DNA of 64,000 bases from Geminicoccaceae bacterium (GTDB taxonomy: Bacteria > Pseudomonadota > Alphaproteobacteria > Geminicoccales > Geminicoccaceae): assembly GCA_028285265.1 (NCBI GenBank), contig JANQPX010000069.1:1-64000 (forward strand), written 5' to 3'. A program made the translations under genes and the position numbers. Positions 27,155 through 36,460 of the stretch are shown one piece after another; positions within the stretch are counted from its first letter, which is position 1; every line of letters begins with the position of its first letter. Under the pieces are notes generated by a model. The model had not been told where the DNA came from. It made no database searches and was given only the letters and a program-made list of their open reading frames with translations.

Positions 27155-27744
27155 AAGACTGCGTCGATCTGAAGCGCGGCATTCAAACGCTGGTGATATG
27201 CTTCGCGTGGTATCTCGATGGCACCGAAACGTTTGAGGTGATCGGTAACGAATTGTGTGTCGAGTAGCTGATATCCGCCCCTATTGAGTCGTTCGATTAA
27301 GTCGATGAGCGCGACTTTGCTAGCATCGCGTTCACGCGAAAACATGCTCTCGCCGAAAAAGGCACCGCCAAGCGACAGACCATAAGCACCACCTACCAAA
27401 CGATTGCCGATCCAGCATTCAACACTATGGGCATAGCCTCGCTCATGCAGCTCACAATAGAGGTGGATAAGCTCGTCATTGAGCCATGTTTTAGGCCGAT
27501 CCACCCGACATTCGGCACAAGCGGTGATCACTTCTTCGAACGCTCGGTTGGCATGGATTTCGAAGCGTTGCTGACGAATGACCTTCTTCAGGCTTCTCGG
27601 GACGTGAAAACGATCGAGCGGAACAATGCCGCGGTGATGAGGATCGATCCATTGGATAGTCGGATCGTCGCGATCATCAGCCATCGGGAAAATGCCGATA
27701 GCATAAGCCGAGAGAAGTAGCTCGGGTGTGAGGTCCGACATCAT
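27061..27744 (-). CDS. aat: Leucyl/phenylalanyl-tRNA-protein transferase
   Basis: 227 residues. It attaches Leu or Phe to proteins with N-terminal Arg or Lys, marking them for ClpAP. Family motifs are YAIGIFPMADDRDDP, WIDPHHRGIVPLD, TWLNDELIHLYCELHERGYAHSVECW, GGAYGLSLGGAFFGESMFSRERDASK and LLDTQFVTDHL. The start is at 27744 or one codon later. Its 3' end runs 94 bases into the convergent DUF2155 gene; about 30 C-terminal residues lie in the overlap and are beyond the conserved core. Confidence 0.95.
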   Translation of the reverse strand: MMSDLTPELLLSAYAIGIFPMADDRDDPTIQWIDPHHRGIVPLDRFHVPRSLKKVIRQQRFEIHANRAFEEVITACAECRVDRPKTWLNDELIHLYCELHERGYAHSVECWIGNRLVGGAYGLSLGGAFFGESMFSRERDASKVALIDLIERLNRGGYQLLDTQFVTDHLKRFGAIEIPREAYHQRLNAALQIDAVFYCDEGEIVSSAPWPLKDALTGSSQSTTQTS

Positions 27745-28096
27745 TTTGGAATAGCAGGGTTCCTTAACGAGGAAAAGCGGGCATGAACGGCGTACTAAGG
27801 GGTGTATAGCCGCTAGCTCAAAATGGTCTGCGTGTATATTCAGCTACGAACCATGACGTTATTGGTCAGCAAGGAGTGCTGTTCTGCGTTAGATTGCTTG
27901 CAGACCTTGAAGTTGGCAGCACAACGTGTCATGTCGTCATCGGAAATTGGCGGTTCTGTGCTGTGTTAAGCTTGCTAGAGTTGCGTAGCTTCGTTCTTGG
28001 TAAGGATGCTCAGCCCTCAATGCCGAGTCCAAAGCGCAGCTTGGATCTGCCAGAGCCGCGACAAAGAATTATGATGCCTTGGTTGGAAACGAGACA
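27745..28096. other. Intergenic between divergent aat and BY-kinase genes
   Basis: About 350 bases with no recognisable gene. An 85-codon frame at 27876-28133 runs into the BY-kinase gene in another frame and resembles nothing. Promoters for both flanking genes should be here, but no operator or hairpin stands out. Confidence 0.35.
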
Positions 28097-30307
28097 ATGT
28101 CAAGTTCTGACAAAGCTACCCACCGATCAATAGCAACCGATATGTCCAGTGGCGACAAGGAGCTGGCATGGATCTGGCGTTCCGTCAGGCGGCGTGTTGG
28201 CATGATCATTGCCATCGTCGTGTTGGCCTGTGTTGCCGTGACAGCCTATTGCCTGAATCGGACTAAGGAATACACCGCCTACGCAGAGATCCTGATCGCT
28301 CCGGAAGGAAATGAATTTGGCAATCTTGAGGAAGAACGCGATTACCTCTCCGATAGCATCGGACCGGCCGAAATGGAAAGCGAGGTTCGGCTAATTAGTT
28401 CAGCTCATGTTATCAAAAGCGTGATCGATGAACTCGGCCTCGACTTCGAAGGTGGTGGAGCGCCGGTCATGGCGACCGTACGAAGCTGGCTCGGTGCTGT
28501 TGCTGCGCCCTCGAATGCAGAAAGCAACGACGCATTAGATTCGGTTCGTTATCTGAAGGCTTTCCGAGAAAATCTCACAATCGAACGAGACCCGATCGCA
28601 TATGTCGTTAGCATCGGTTACACATCGGACGATCGCGCCGAAGCTGCGCTGGTCGCCAACACGCTGGCTGAAGCTTATCTCGAGGATCGGCTACAATCGA
28701 AAAAGAAGGCCCTCGAAGAGACAGCTGAAAACCTTGGCAGAAGTGTCGAAGAACTTGCGGGGTGGCTAAAGTCCCGTGAGCGCGAGATAGAGACTTTTCG
28801 TGCTGACGCGGATCTCTATGCAGTTAGCGGCAGTTCTCCCGCTGAGCAACGCTATAACACGTTGGCGGAACAACTGATCGAGGCGAAGCTCAACCGAACA
28901 GACGCAGAATCTCGCCTTTCACAAGCTGACGAAGCCGTCCGCCAAGGTAAGGCACTCGGAAGCATTCGTGAGGTCCAGAACTCACCTGTGATCGCCGAAT
29001 TGCGAGGGCAAGAGACTGAGATTCAGCGCAATATTGCTGATTTGGCCACGCGATTTGGTGAAAACCATCCGATCATGACAAACGCGAAAGCTGAGCTTCG
29101 GGATGTTCGGCAGTCGATCAATCGTGAGATTGCCCGTGTGGTCGAACAGCTGCAGCTCGAGGTCACCGTCGCGAACAACCGTTACAACACGATCAATGAT
29201 CAATTGGAGCGGGCGCAGGCAGAGCTTTCAGGCTCGACGACGAGTCGGATTCGTCTCAAGGAGCTCGAGCGCGATGCCGAAGCACCACGGCGGGTCTACG
29301 AAACGATGCTTGAGCGTTATCAGCGAGCCCGTGAGCAAGAAAAGCTTCTCTTGGATACGGCTCGGATCATCGGTCCCGCGCAAATCCCTATTTCGCCAAG
29401 CAATATCAGCGGCATCTTACTCCTTGGATTCACCGCGATAGGCTCCTGCGCCTTTGGCGTTGGCCTTGCCTTCCTGTTGGAGTTGATGCGATCCGGTTAT
29501 CATAATGCCGTCGAACTTGAAAAAGATCTTGGTCACCCCGTGCTTGGACTCGTCCCTAAAGTCCATTGGACCGGCAAAAGCAGAAATGAACGTTGGGAAG
29601 TTCTCGAGGCATACGGCCTCACTGAGGCGATGCGAAGTCTCGTCTATGCGGTGCTTCCAAAGGCCGATCGGATTGGACGTGATTCGGCGAAGATTTTGGC
29701 GGTGACGTCGAGCTTTCCTGATGAAGGTAAAAGTACCGTGGCATTGAGTTTGGCCCGGCAAGCTGCGTTCAGCGGTCTGAAAACACTGATGATCGAGGGG
29801 GATCTTAGAAAACCGGGCATGCGTGAGGGCATGACCAAGATAAACATTGATTTGGGCCTGGCCGACGTCCTAAGGGGTAAGGTGCACTATGCCGATGACG
29901 CCATTGCTACAGAGCCTGAGAGCGGCGTCGACATTATGCTCGGTATGGGGCCTGCTGAAGACGCCTTCACCCTGATGCGGAGTCCGCGGATGGCGCAACT
30001 CCTGCAGGCTGTGTCGCCTCGCTATGACCTCATCGTGATCGACGCGGCGCCAATCATGGCGGTTTCAGAAACGCGAACGCTAGTCGATCTCGCTGATGAG
30101 ACGCTGTTTGTTGTCCGCTGGAAGACAACGGAGCGATCGGCGGCACGGGCTGCCATGCGTGATTTGGAACGTATGGACGCCTCGATTGCCGGTATCCTGC
30201 TCACCCAGGTCAATTTGCGCGAGCATCTCAAATATGAGGATGCAGATCGCCTTGCTTATCAGGACAAGTACAATCAGTACGCACAGAACTACAAAGGTCG
30301 AGCGTAG
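28097..30307 (+). CDS. GumC/Wzc-type polysaccharide co-polymerase with BY-kinase domain
   Basis: About 736 residues. A first transmembrane helix (about 35-52), a Wzz domain and a long periplasmic coiled coil (residues about 190-400) are followed by a second helix near 430 and a cytoplasmic tyrosine-kinase domain. That domain has Walker A SSFPDEGKSTVAL (Lys545), Walker A' LMIEGDLRKPGM and Walker B LIVIDAAPIMAV. The C-terminus carries a cluster of five tyrosines (YEDADRLAYQDKYNQYAQNY), the usual autophosphorylation site. Such proteins control chain length and export of exopolysaccharide. No glycosyltransferase, Wza or Wzy gene is nearby. I chose the ATG at 28097 over a TTG at 28079. Confidence 0.9.
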   Translation: MSSSDKATHRSIATDMSSGDKELAWIWRSVRRRVGMIIAIVVLACVAVTAYCLNRTKEYTAYAEILIAPEGNEFGNLEEERDYLSDSIGPAEMESEVRLISSAHVIKSVIDELGLDFEGGGAPVMATVRSWLGAVAAPSNAESNDALDSVRYLKAFRENLTIERDPIAYVVSIGYTSDDRAEAALVANTLAEAYLEDRLQSKKKALEETAENLGRSVEELAGWLKSREREIETFRADADLYAVSGSSPAEQRYNTLAEQLIEAKLNRTDAESRLSQADEAVRQGKALGSIREVQNSPVIAELRGQETEIQRNIADLATRFGENHPIMTNAKAELRDVRQSINREIARVVEQLQLEVTVANNRYNTINDQLERAQAELSGSTTSRIRLKELERDAEAPRRVYETMLERYQRAREQEKLLLDTARIIGPAQIPISPSNISGILLLGFTAIGSCAFGVGLAFLLELMRSGYHNAVELEKDLGHPVLGLVPKVHWTGKSRNERWEVLEAYGLTEAMRSLVYAVLPKADRIGRDSAKILAVTSSFPDEGKSTVALSLARQAAFSGLKTLMIEGDLRKPGMREGMTKINIDLGLADVLRGKVHYADDAIATEPESGVDIMLGMGPAEDAFTLMRSPRMAQLLQAVSPRYDLIVIDAAPIMAVSETRTLVDLADETLFVVRWKTTERSAARAAMRDLERMDASIAGILLTQVNLREHLKYEDADRLAYQDKYNQYAQNYKGRA

Positions 30308-30451
30308 ACAGTTTCTTGTCTGACGAACGATAATCGCGTTATTCGGTCGTATCGTCTTCGTCGCAATGACAGCGTATGGTTCTGCCCTTGTTGGCGTGAA
30401 CGGTATGGTCGATATCAGTTGTTCGGGCTCATTGCTTATTGACGTTGCGTC

Positions 30452-32230
30452 TTATCTCGACCCCAGGGTCTGTGCCTCAGTCATATCCAGAAACACCGGC
30501 GCCGACGCGCGATCCACTTCCGAACGCATGGTCTCCGGCGCAAGGACCTCCATGCCAGCGGCCATGTCACGATCAGCGACGGCTTTATTAAAAGCGTCTT
30601 CATCTATCCAAGTCAGGCAACCATGCTCAATAACAGCAATAATCCGACCTGTGTCCCGCTCTGCAACCGTGATTTTGGCGATGTGCCTCGCACAGCGCTT
30701 TAGGAAAACTGTGTTGTTTTCCGGTGCCATCCCGTCAGCGTCGGGATAGAGAGCGTCAGGCGAGGTCGCATCGATATCGATCCGTTTGAATCGATCGACA
30801 TCGAGGAAACGTTTGATATCCAGGAGGGTCATGTCACCGTTCCAGCCATAGGCGACAGTGCGTGGCCGCTCACCGAGGGGAACACTGTTGTCGAGAAACT
30901 CATAGTGCACATTCTTGTCGGTCTTGAGAGCCCAAGTGAAAAAGAGGTCTGGCATACCTGTAAAGGCTTCAACATTATGATGAAGAAGATCATCGACAGC
31001 CTTAAAACGACCAAACTCAAGTCCACGCTTCCAAGCACGTTCGACCGTTGCATCGGGCGGTGTAATCACAAAGAACATATAAATTGTCGATCCGAAGCGC
31101 GTAAGCAGACGAGCTCCTTCTTCTCCCCCCTCGGTCTCGGCAAAGCTGTCAAAGCGAAAGCGGTCGATCAGGAGATGCGGAATGGCGTTACGTTTAGCTT
31201 TTTCTGACATGTAGCGGTCAAGCTTTTGATCGACAATCTTGAGCTCATGACCAGTGAGTGTGCCGGCATATCGCCAAAATTCACCAAGGTTATCATAGTC
31301 CAAAAGGTATTTTCGCCAGATGTCAGGACTGATGAGGGCAAAATCTGTCCAGCTGATGCCGAGGCGTTCGGCGAGCTTGCGTTGTAGCGGGCGAAGGGTG
31401 CTCTTGCCCGCGGCTGAAGCCCCTTTGACGTTCATCACGACCGGCTCAGCCTGGACGGGCAGCAGACGATAACCCTCACGTTCCACGGCTTTGGCAATAT
31501 GAGGCTCGATGATATCGCCAACTACGGCGCTGCCATGGTCATTCATCACACGATCGAGGGCGATCTCGGCGATGGTACTTTTGTCCGTTGGAAGACGTCC
31601 ATGCTTAATCGAAACGGCGCTTGCGACTTGAGCAAGCGCGCGGCAAAGTCGTCTTCGCATCGGTTCGGGATGGATGGTGCCCTCTCGTCGCCATTCTGCC
31701 ACCAAGTCGTCATCGTGCATTTGTTCGTTTGACGGAGGTGTATCGTCGGCGCTCTTCTTGAAGCCGAACCAACGTTGCCAGATATTCATGGATCTAGGAG
31801 GTGATATCGTCGGCAATGGGTGCTGTTGCAAACGGGCAAATTCGTCTTCAATCTGCAGACGTAGGTCATCTCTTAAGCGATCAAACCTCTCTACAATCTC
31901 GGGCATAACTGAAGAAATATCTTGCTTCAAAATGGTCTCGACGACGCTGCGAAAATTGATACCAAGATCGGCATATCGTTTGCCATCTGGTATTGAAAAA
32001 TCGCCCGTCACGCGGATCAGCAATTCATGGATCACAAGACGCTCTGGTCGAAACGCAACGAGATCCTCGGGCTCTAAGCCGGTGAACGCGCTTCGTTCTT
32101 GAGCTTGCTTTGCATTACCAAAAATGTTTTCCGGACGATAGATTGTCGCTAACTCACGGGCGCCTGCTGGCAGCCTCGAGCTTAGGCCCGGGTTCCAGGG
32201 GCCGAGTTCGTCGTCGCCACGCGCATCCAT
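30452..32230 (-). CDS. Uncharacterised 592-residue P-loop protein, zeta-toxin/kinase-like core
   Basis: I do not recognise a named family. A charged N-terminal region (about 1-250) precedes an NTP-binding core: Walker A GASAAGKST (residues 270-278), then LISPDIWRKYLLDYDNL, a helix with KLDRYMSEKAKRN and the strand HLLIDRFRFDSF. The order of P-loop, Asp-X2-Arg-like segment and buried Asp recalls zeta-toxin and related small-molecule kinases. The roughly 200-residue C-terminal part contains no family I know. It stands alone: about 145 bases from the BY-kinase gene and 240 from the TetR gene, with no small antitoxin-like gene adjacent. It could phosphorylate a nucleotide sugar, lipid or protein; this is inference. 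Confidence 0.6.
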   Translation of the reverse strand: MDARGDDELGPWNPGLSSRLPAGARELATIYRPENIFGNAKQAQERSAFTGLEPEDLVAFRPERLVIHELLIRVTGDFSIPDGKRYADLGINFRSVVETILKQDISSVMPEIVERFDRLRDDLRLQIEDEFARLQQHPLPTISPPRSMNIWQRWFGFKKSADDTPPSNEQMHDDDLVAEWRREGTIHPEPMRRRLCRALAQVASAVSIKHGRLPTDKSTIAEIALDRVMNDHGSAVVGDIIEPHIAKAVEREGYRLLPVQAEPVVMNVKGASAAGKSTLRPLQRKLAERLGISWTDFALISPDIWRKYLLDYDNLGEFWRYAGTLTGHELKIVDQKLDRYMSEKAKRNAIPHLLIDRFRFDSFAETEGGEEGARLLTRFGSTIYMFFVITPPDATVERAWKRGLEFGRFKAVDDLLHHNVEAFTGMPDLFFTWALKTDKNVHYEFLDNSVPLGERPRTVAYGWNGDMTLLDIKRFLDVDRFKRIDIDATSPDALYPDADGMAPENNTVFLKRCARHIAKITVAERDTGRIIAVIEHGCLTWIDEDAFNKAVADRDMAAGMEVLAPETMRSEVDRASAPVFLDMTEAQTLGSR

Positions 32231-32471
32231 CGGCTTAGTCCTGCCCTTAGCCGTTGATGAGGGGGATCATGACGCTGCCCCTCCGCCTAATCCTCAATGA
32301 GGTTAGCTCGCACGACCTCAAGGCGAAACCCTAACACCCCGCCAAATGTTCAGCCGCTGGGCGGTTTCCTCGAGCGCGGCACGCTGCTGTGGTGAATAGA
32401 GAGGATTGGTTGTTTCTCGCTACATGACCGTGGTGGCGGTTATGGCTTCGACGCATGAAGGACAATGGCCG

Positions 32472-33125
32472 TTAGGATTCCGATCGGTACATGCGAAGAA
32501 ATGCTTCAACAGTGGACTTCACCGATGCGCTGATAGCGGCTCCATCCGGCCTCTCGGCTAGACCGAGTAGCAGCCTCATATGGAAGGGAGCCTTGATCAA
32601 TTCCCAAAACTGCTGTGCCGCCGTTGTGGTGTCTTCGATACAAAGGGTTCCTTTGGCCGTTTGGTCCTCGAAATAGCGGCTAAGGGCAGTGCAAAAGGGA
32701 TCGGGTCCATTCTGGTAGAAGACTTGGGCAAGCTCCGGATGGCGCGGTGCCTCGGCGGTTACGGTTCTATAAAGGGCGATTGCTTCAGGTGAAGTAATCA
32801 AGTTGACGAAGTCGACACCAACGTCATTGAGGACCTTTTCGGGGACATCAGAAGGGATATCACCGTTAGGATCCATGCGGTTGAAACGACGGCACATTGT
32901 TTGCATAACGGCGCCAAAAAGCGTCTCTTTGTTACTGAAGTGGCTATAAACCGTTCGCTTCGAAACCTGGGCCGACTCGGCGATCGCATCCATGCTAACG
33001 ACGTCATAGCCAGATTCCAAAAAAAGCCGCGCTGCTGCCTCAATAATGGCGAGTCGTTTCGGCGATTCGGTGGCGTCATTGCTGCTGTCACGCCCTGTCA
33101 GGATCACAGCACTATGTGTAGCCAT
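32472..33125 (-). CDS. TetR/AcrR-family transcriptional regulator of the RND operon
   Basis: About 217 residues. The DNA-binding domain is clear: RLAIIEAAARLFLESGYDVVSMDAIAESAQVS with KRTVYSHFSNKETLF. The C-terminal domain resembles the AcrR/AefR-like TetR_C type with EALRHPELAQVF-like spacing (EAPRHPELAQVFYQNGP). I chose the ATG at 33125 with a GGATG box 9 bases upstream, because earlier starts lie at or upstream of the predicted transcription start. It diverges from the RND exporter operon and a 23-bp palindrome overlaps both promoters, so it is very probably the local repressor. Confidence 0.87.
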   Translation of the reverse strand: MATHSAVILTGRDSSNDATESPKRLAIIEAAARLFLESGYDVVSMDAIAESAQVSKRTVYSHFSNKETLFGAVMQTMCRRFNRMDPNGDIPSDVPEKVLNDVGVDFVNLITSPEAIALYRTVTAEAPRHPELAQVFYQNGPDPFCTALSRYFEDQTAKGTLCIEDTTTAAQQFWELIKAPFHMRLLLGLAERPDGAAISASVKSTVEAFLRMYRSES

Positions 33126-33130
33126 AAACG

Positions 33131-33177
33131 TTGACATCCTATTCGACTGAAGTAAACTGCACAGTGTAGTGTACCAA
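33131..33177. promoter_or_regulatory. Divergent promoters overlapped by a 23-bp palindromic operator
   Basis: GTAAACTGCACAGTGTAGTGTAC-type dyad at 33152-33174: only 2 of the 11 base pairs flanking the centre are mismatched. The plus-strand promoter is TTGACA (33131-33136), 16 bases, TAAACT (33153-33158). The minus-strand promoter is TTGGTA (complement of 33172-33177), 17 bases, TACTTC (complement of 33149-33154). A TetR dimer on the dyad would cover the -10 of one and the spacer of the other. Confidence 0.65.
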
Positions 33178-33301
33178 ACCTGGACACATTCGCCAATGAT
33201 GCCACCAGCATAGCCCAAATCTGGGCGCTCCGCGACATCCTCTAGGTGTTCGAACCGCCATGCCTCTCTGCCGCGACAGCGGCCGAACGAAGGATTTTGT
33301 C

Positions 33302-35668
33302 ATGTCCGGTCTCAATCTTGCGATCGATCGCTTCGCTGCTGATCTGACCAAATGGGTCATCCGCTGGCGGTGGTTGGTGATCGCTGCCGTCGTCTTTGCC
33401 ACCCTTGTTGTTGGAAGCGGTGCCCGTTTCCTCGACTTCGCAAACAACTACCGGGTCTTCTTCTCAACACAAAATCCTGAACTCGCTGCTTTCGAGTCGT
33501 TTCAGCAAACCTACACCAAAAATGACAATTTTCTGTTTGTTCTTCAACCTAAAGACGGAATTGTCTTCGGGCCCGAGATTGCGGAGGTTATCGAACGAGT
33601 CACCGATGAGGCTTGGCAGATTCCTTTTAATATCCGCGTCGATTCCATCTCCAATTTCCAGCATAGCTGGGCCAATGGAGATGATTTGACCGTTGAGGAT
33701 CTCATTAGGAATGGCGCCGAGCTCAGTGAAGAGTTGCTCCTTGAAAAGCGCACGATTGCACTCGCCGAGCCTCTGCTTCGTGACAATCTGATTTCAGCGG
33801 ACGCTGATACGACAGGCGTCAATGTTGTTCTGCAATATCCCGAAGAAAGCCTCACTGAGGTACCAGAAGCTGTCGAGGTCGCGCGCGCTATTGTTGCTGG
33901 AATCGAGGCCGACTATCCCGATATCACGATTGCTCTTTCCGGAATCTCGATGTTGAACAATTCCTTTGCCGAGTCCGGGCTCAGGGATCTCGCGACGTTG
34001 ACCCCTGCCATGTACGCAGTGCTGCTTGTCGTGCTGACGTTGATATTGCGCAGTCTCGCCGGAACCTTCGCTACGTTCATCGTAATCATCTTATCGACCA
34101 TCGCGACCATGGGCGCGGCAGGCTTCATGGGTGTTGAATTGACGCCCGTCTCGATGATTGCGCCCACCATCATTATGACGTTGGCCATCGCGGATAGCGT
34201 GCACATTCTGATATCTCTGCGGGATGCGATGCGCGCTGGCATGGATAAAATCAGCGCATTAATCGAAGCTATTCGCGTGAACTTTCTTGCGATCGGCATA
34301 ACGAGCATCACGACGATCATCGGTTTCTTGGCACTGAACTTCTCCGACTCACCTCCCTTCAACCATCTCGGTAATATGACTGCTGTCGGTATTTTGGCGG
34401 CATGGATCGTATCGATCACGATCCTACCTGCCGTGGTCAGCCTTTTGCCCGTGAAATTCAAGGCAATTGAGAAGGAAAAAAGAGGCGTTGGTTCCGGCAT
34501 GATCGAGCGCATCGCTGACACTGTCATTGCTCGCTATCGCGCGACGTTGTTTTTGTGCGGTGGTGCTGCAATTGCCCTGACGGCTATGGTCCCTACCATC
34601 AATCTTGATGATCAATGGACCAAATATTTCGACACCCGGATTGAGTTCAGGCGAGATAGCGATTTTGCGATGGCTCATTTGGGGGGGCTTTATCCGATCG
34701 AGTTTTCCCTAGAGGCGGCGGAAGTCGGCGGTGTCAGCGACCCTGCCTTTCTCGAGCGGCTCGGTACCTTTACCGCATGGCTTCGAACGCAGCCTGAAGT
34801 CACCCATGTTTACAGCCTGGCTGACATCATGATGCGTCTGAACAAGAACATGCATGGTGATGATGAGGCCTATTATCGCTTGCCGGAAGATCGCGAGTTG
34901 GCCGCTCAGTATCTCCTTCTTTACGAGTTGTCGCTTCCCTATGGTCTCGACCTGAACGACCGAATCAACATCGACAAGTCCGCGACGCGAATCACCGCAA
35001 CGCTGGGCGATGTTTCGACAGTAGAGACGCGTGCCTTCTTGGATCGAGCACAAGAATGGCTGCAACAAAATACGCCAACACATATGCATGCGACACCAAC
35101 AGGGGCAACGGTGATGTTTTCCTACATCGCTGAACGCAACATCGTCAGCATGCTTCAGGGAAATGCGATCGCCATCATCCTGATTTCTGCGATCATGATT
35201 CTTGCACTGCGGAGCTGGTCGCTCGGCCTATTGAGCTTGATTCCCAACGCTATACCGATCCTGATGACGTTCGGTGTGTGGGCTATCCTTGTCGGTATTG
35301 TTGGTATGGCAGCGGCGACGGTAGCCGCCGTGTCGCTCGGCATAATAGTCGATAACACTGTCCACCTTCTGACCAAGTATCAGCGTGGCTTGCGAGAGAA
35401 GGGGTTAAGTGTGCCGAATGCTATTCGCTATGCCTATCGTACGGTCGGCATGGCAGTCGCGGTCAATGCAGTGGTTCTAGCCTTTGGCTTCGCCGTGTTG
35501 ACACTTTCGACCTTCAAGATCAACAACGAGCTCGGCATGCTCATGTCGCTCACGGTGTTGATCGCTTTAGTTGTCGATTTCCTCCTCCTTCCCGCCCTCT
35601 TGATGTTCGGTTTTCATGCCAAGAAAGGAGAAACCGATGTTGCAGCACAGCCTGCCTCCGCTGCTTAA
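33302..35668 (+). CDS. RND/MMPL-family lipid or hydrophobe exporter
   Basis: About 788 residues with the RND repeat: one N-terminal transmembrane helix (WRWLVIAAVVFATLVVGSGA), a periplasmic loop of about 200 residues, a bundle of helices, then a second loop and bundle. The segment TIIMTLAIADSVHILISLRDAMRAG and its second-half counterpart VSLGIIVDNTVHLLTKYQRGLREKG are typical of the sterol-sensing-domain-like MMPL/HAE3 group, which moves lipids. The start ATG at 33302 has an AAGGA box 8 bases upstream. It is the first gene of an operon with a LolA-like periplasmic protein and an outer-membrane protein; no membrane-fusion protein is encoded, unlike drug-efflux RND systems. Confidence 0.9.
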   Translation: MSGLNLAIDRFAADLTKWVIRWRWLVIAAVVFATLVVGSGARFLDFANNYRVFFSTQNPELAAFESFQQTYTKNDNFLFVLQPKDGIVFGPEIAEVIERVTDEAWQIPFNIRVDSISNFQHSWANGDDLTVEDLIRNGAELSEELLLEKRTIALAEPLLRDNLISADADTTGVNVVLQYPEESLTEVPEAVEVARAIVAGIEADYPDITIALSGISMLNNSFAESGLRDLATLTPAMYAVLLVVLTLILRSLAGTFATFIVIILSTIATMGAAGFMGVELTPVSMIAPTIIMTLAIADSVHILISLRDAMRAGMDKISALIEAIRVNFLAIGITSITTIIGFLALNFSDSPPFNHLGNMTAVGILAAWIVSITILPAVVSLLPVKFKAIEKEKRGVGSGMIERIADTVIARYRATLFLCGGAAIALTAMVPTINLDDQWTKYFDTRIEFRRDSDFAMAHLGGLYPIEFSLEAAEVGGVSDPAFLERLGTFTAWLRTQPEVTHVYSLADIMMRLNKNMHGDDEAYYRLPEDRELAAQYLLLYELSLPYGLDLNDRINIDKSATRITATLGDVSTVETRAFLDRAQEWLQQNTPTHMHATPTGATVMFSYIAERNIVSMLQGNAIAIILISAIMILALRSWSLGLLSLIPNAIPILMTFGVWAILVGIVGMAAATVAAVSLGIIVDNTVHLLTKYQRGLREKGLSVPNAIRYAYRTVGMAVAVNAVVLAFGFAVLTLSTFKINNELGMLMSLTVLIALVVDFLLLPALLMFGFHAKKGETDVAAQPASAA

Positions 35669-36458
35669 GCGCTTCACGCCAACGATCACTGCTCTCGCCA
35701 TTCTGTCGGCGGTGGCAGCGCCCGGTCTAGCACAGACGGCTGAAGAAAAGGGTTTTGAGATCGCTGCGAGAAGCGATCGTTCCGATCGTGGCTTCAGCGA
35801 CAGTGTTGTCGAACTCAAAATGGTCCTAAGAAATGCTGCGGGACAAGAAACCGAGCGTACACTCAAGATCTCAACTTTTGAGATCCCTGATGAGAATCTC
35901 GGTGACAAGAGCCTTGTGGTTTTCGATAGTCCAAAGGACATCGATGGAACTGCACTTTTGTCCCATGCCAAAATTTTGGATCCCGACGATCAATGGCTTT
36001 ATCTACCTGCGCTCAAGCGGGTAAAGAGGATTTCATCGGCGAACAAATCTGGCCCATTCGTAGGCTCTGAATTCGCCTTTGAGGACTTCACTGCGATTGA
36101 ACTGAACAAGTACGACTACAAATGGCTCGGAGAAGAGGACGTCGACGGTGTTATGATGGATATCGTCGAGAGAGTCCCCCGCTATGAAAAGTCTGGCTAC
36201 GCCCGGCAAGTCGCTTGGGTTGATCAAGACATCTTTCAGATCCGCAAGGTCGATTTCTATGATCGCCGAAACGACCTCTTAAAGACCCTGCGGCTCGAAG
36301 AATATCGGGATTATGATGGGATCTGGAGGTCACATAAGTTCCTGATGATCAACCACAAGACCGGAAAGTCTACAGATCTCATTTACGATGATTACCGCTT
36401 CAAGACTGGCCTCGACGACAAAGACTTCGTCAAGGGTGTGTTGAAGAGGATCAGCTAA
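35637..36458 (+). CDS. LolA-like outer membrane lipoprotein-sorting protein
   Basis: About 273 residues. A signal peptide ends near PGLAQTAEEKG. The mature part shows the LolA/LppX-like half-barrel pattern of the outer membrane lipoprotein-sorting family: RTLKISTFEIPDENLGDKSLVVFDSPKDIDGTALL-type strands, then WLYLPALKRVKRISSANKSGPFVGSEFAFEDF. Such proteins have a hydrophobic cavity and are often encoded with MMPL exporters, suggesting they carry lipid across the periplasm. The ATG at 35637 has an AAAGGAG box, and the gene overlaps the exporter by 32 bases. Confidence 0.87.
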   Translation: MLQHSLPPLLKRFTPTITALAILSAVAAPGLAQTAEEKGFEIAARSDRSDRGFSDSVVELKMVLRNAAGQETERTLKISTFEIPDENLGDKSLVVFDSPKDIDGTALLSHAKILDPDDQWLYLPALKRVKRISSANKSGPFVGSEFAFEDFTAIELNKYDYKWLGEEDVDGVMMDIVERVPRYEKSGYARQVAWVDQDIFQIRKVDFYDRRNDLLKTLRLEEYRDYDGIWRSHKFLMINHKTGKSTDLIYDDYRFKTGLDDKDFVKGVLKRIS

Positions 36459-36460
36459 CC

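Noticed and set aside
33246..33256. GTTCGAACC resembling a tRNA T-loop
   Set aside because: No cloverleaf can be built around it, and it lies in the short leader of the RND gene.
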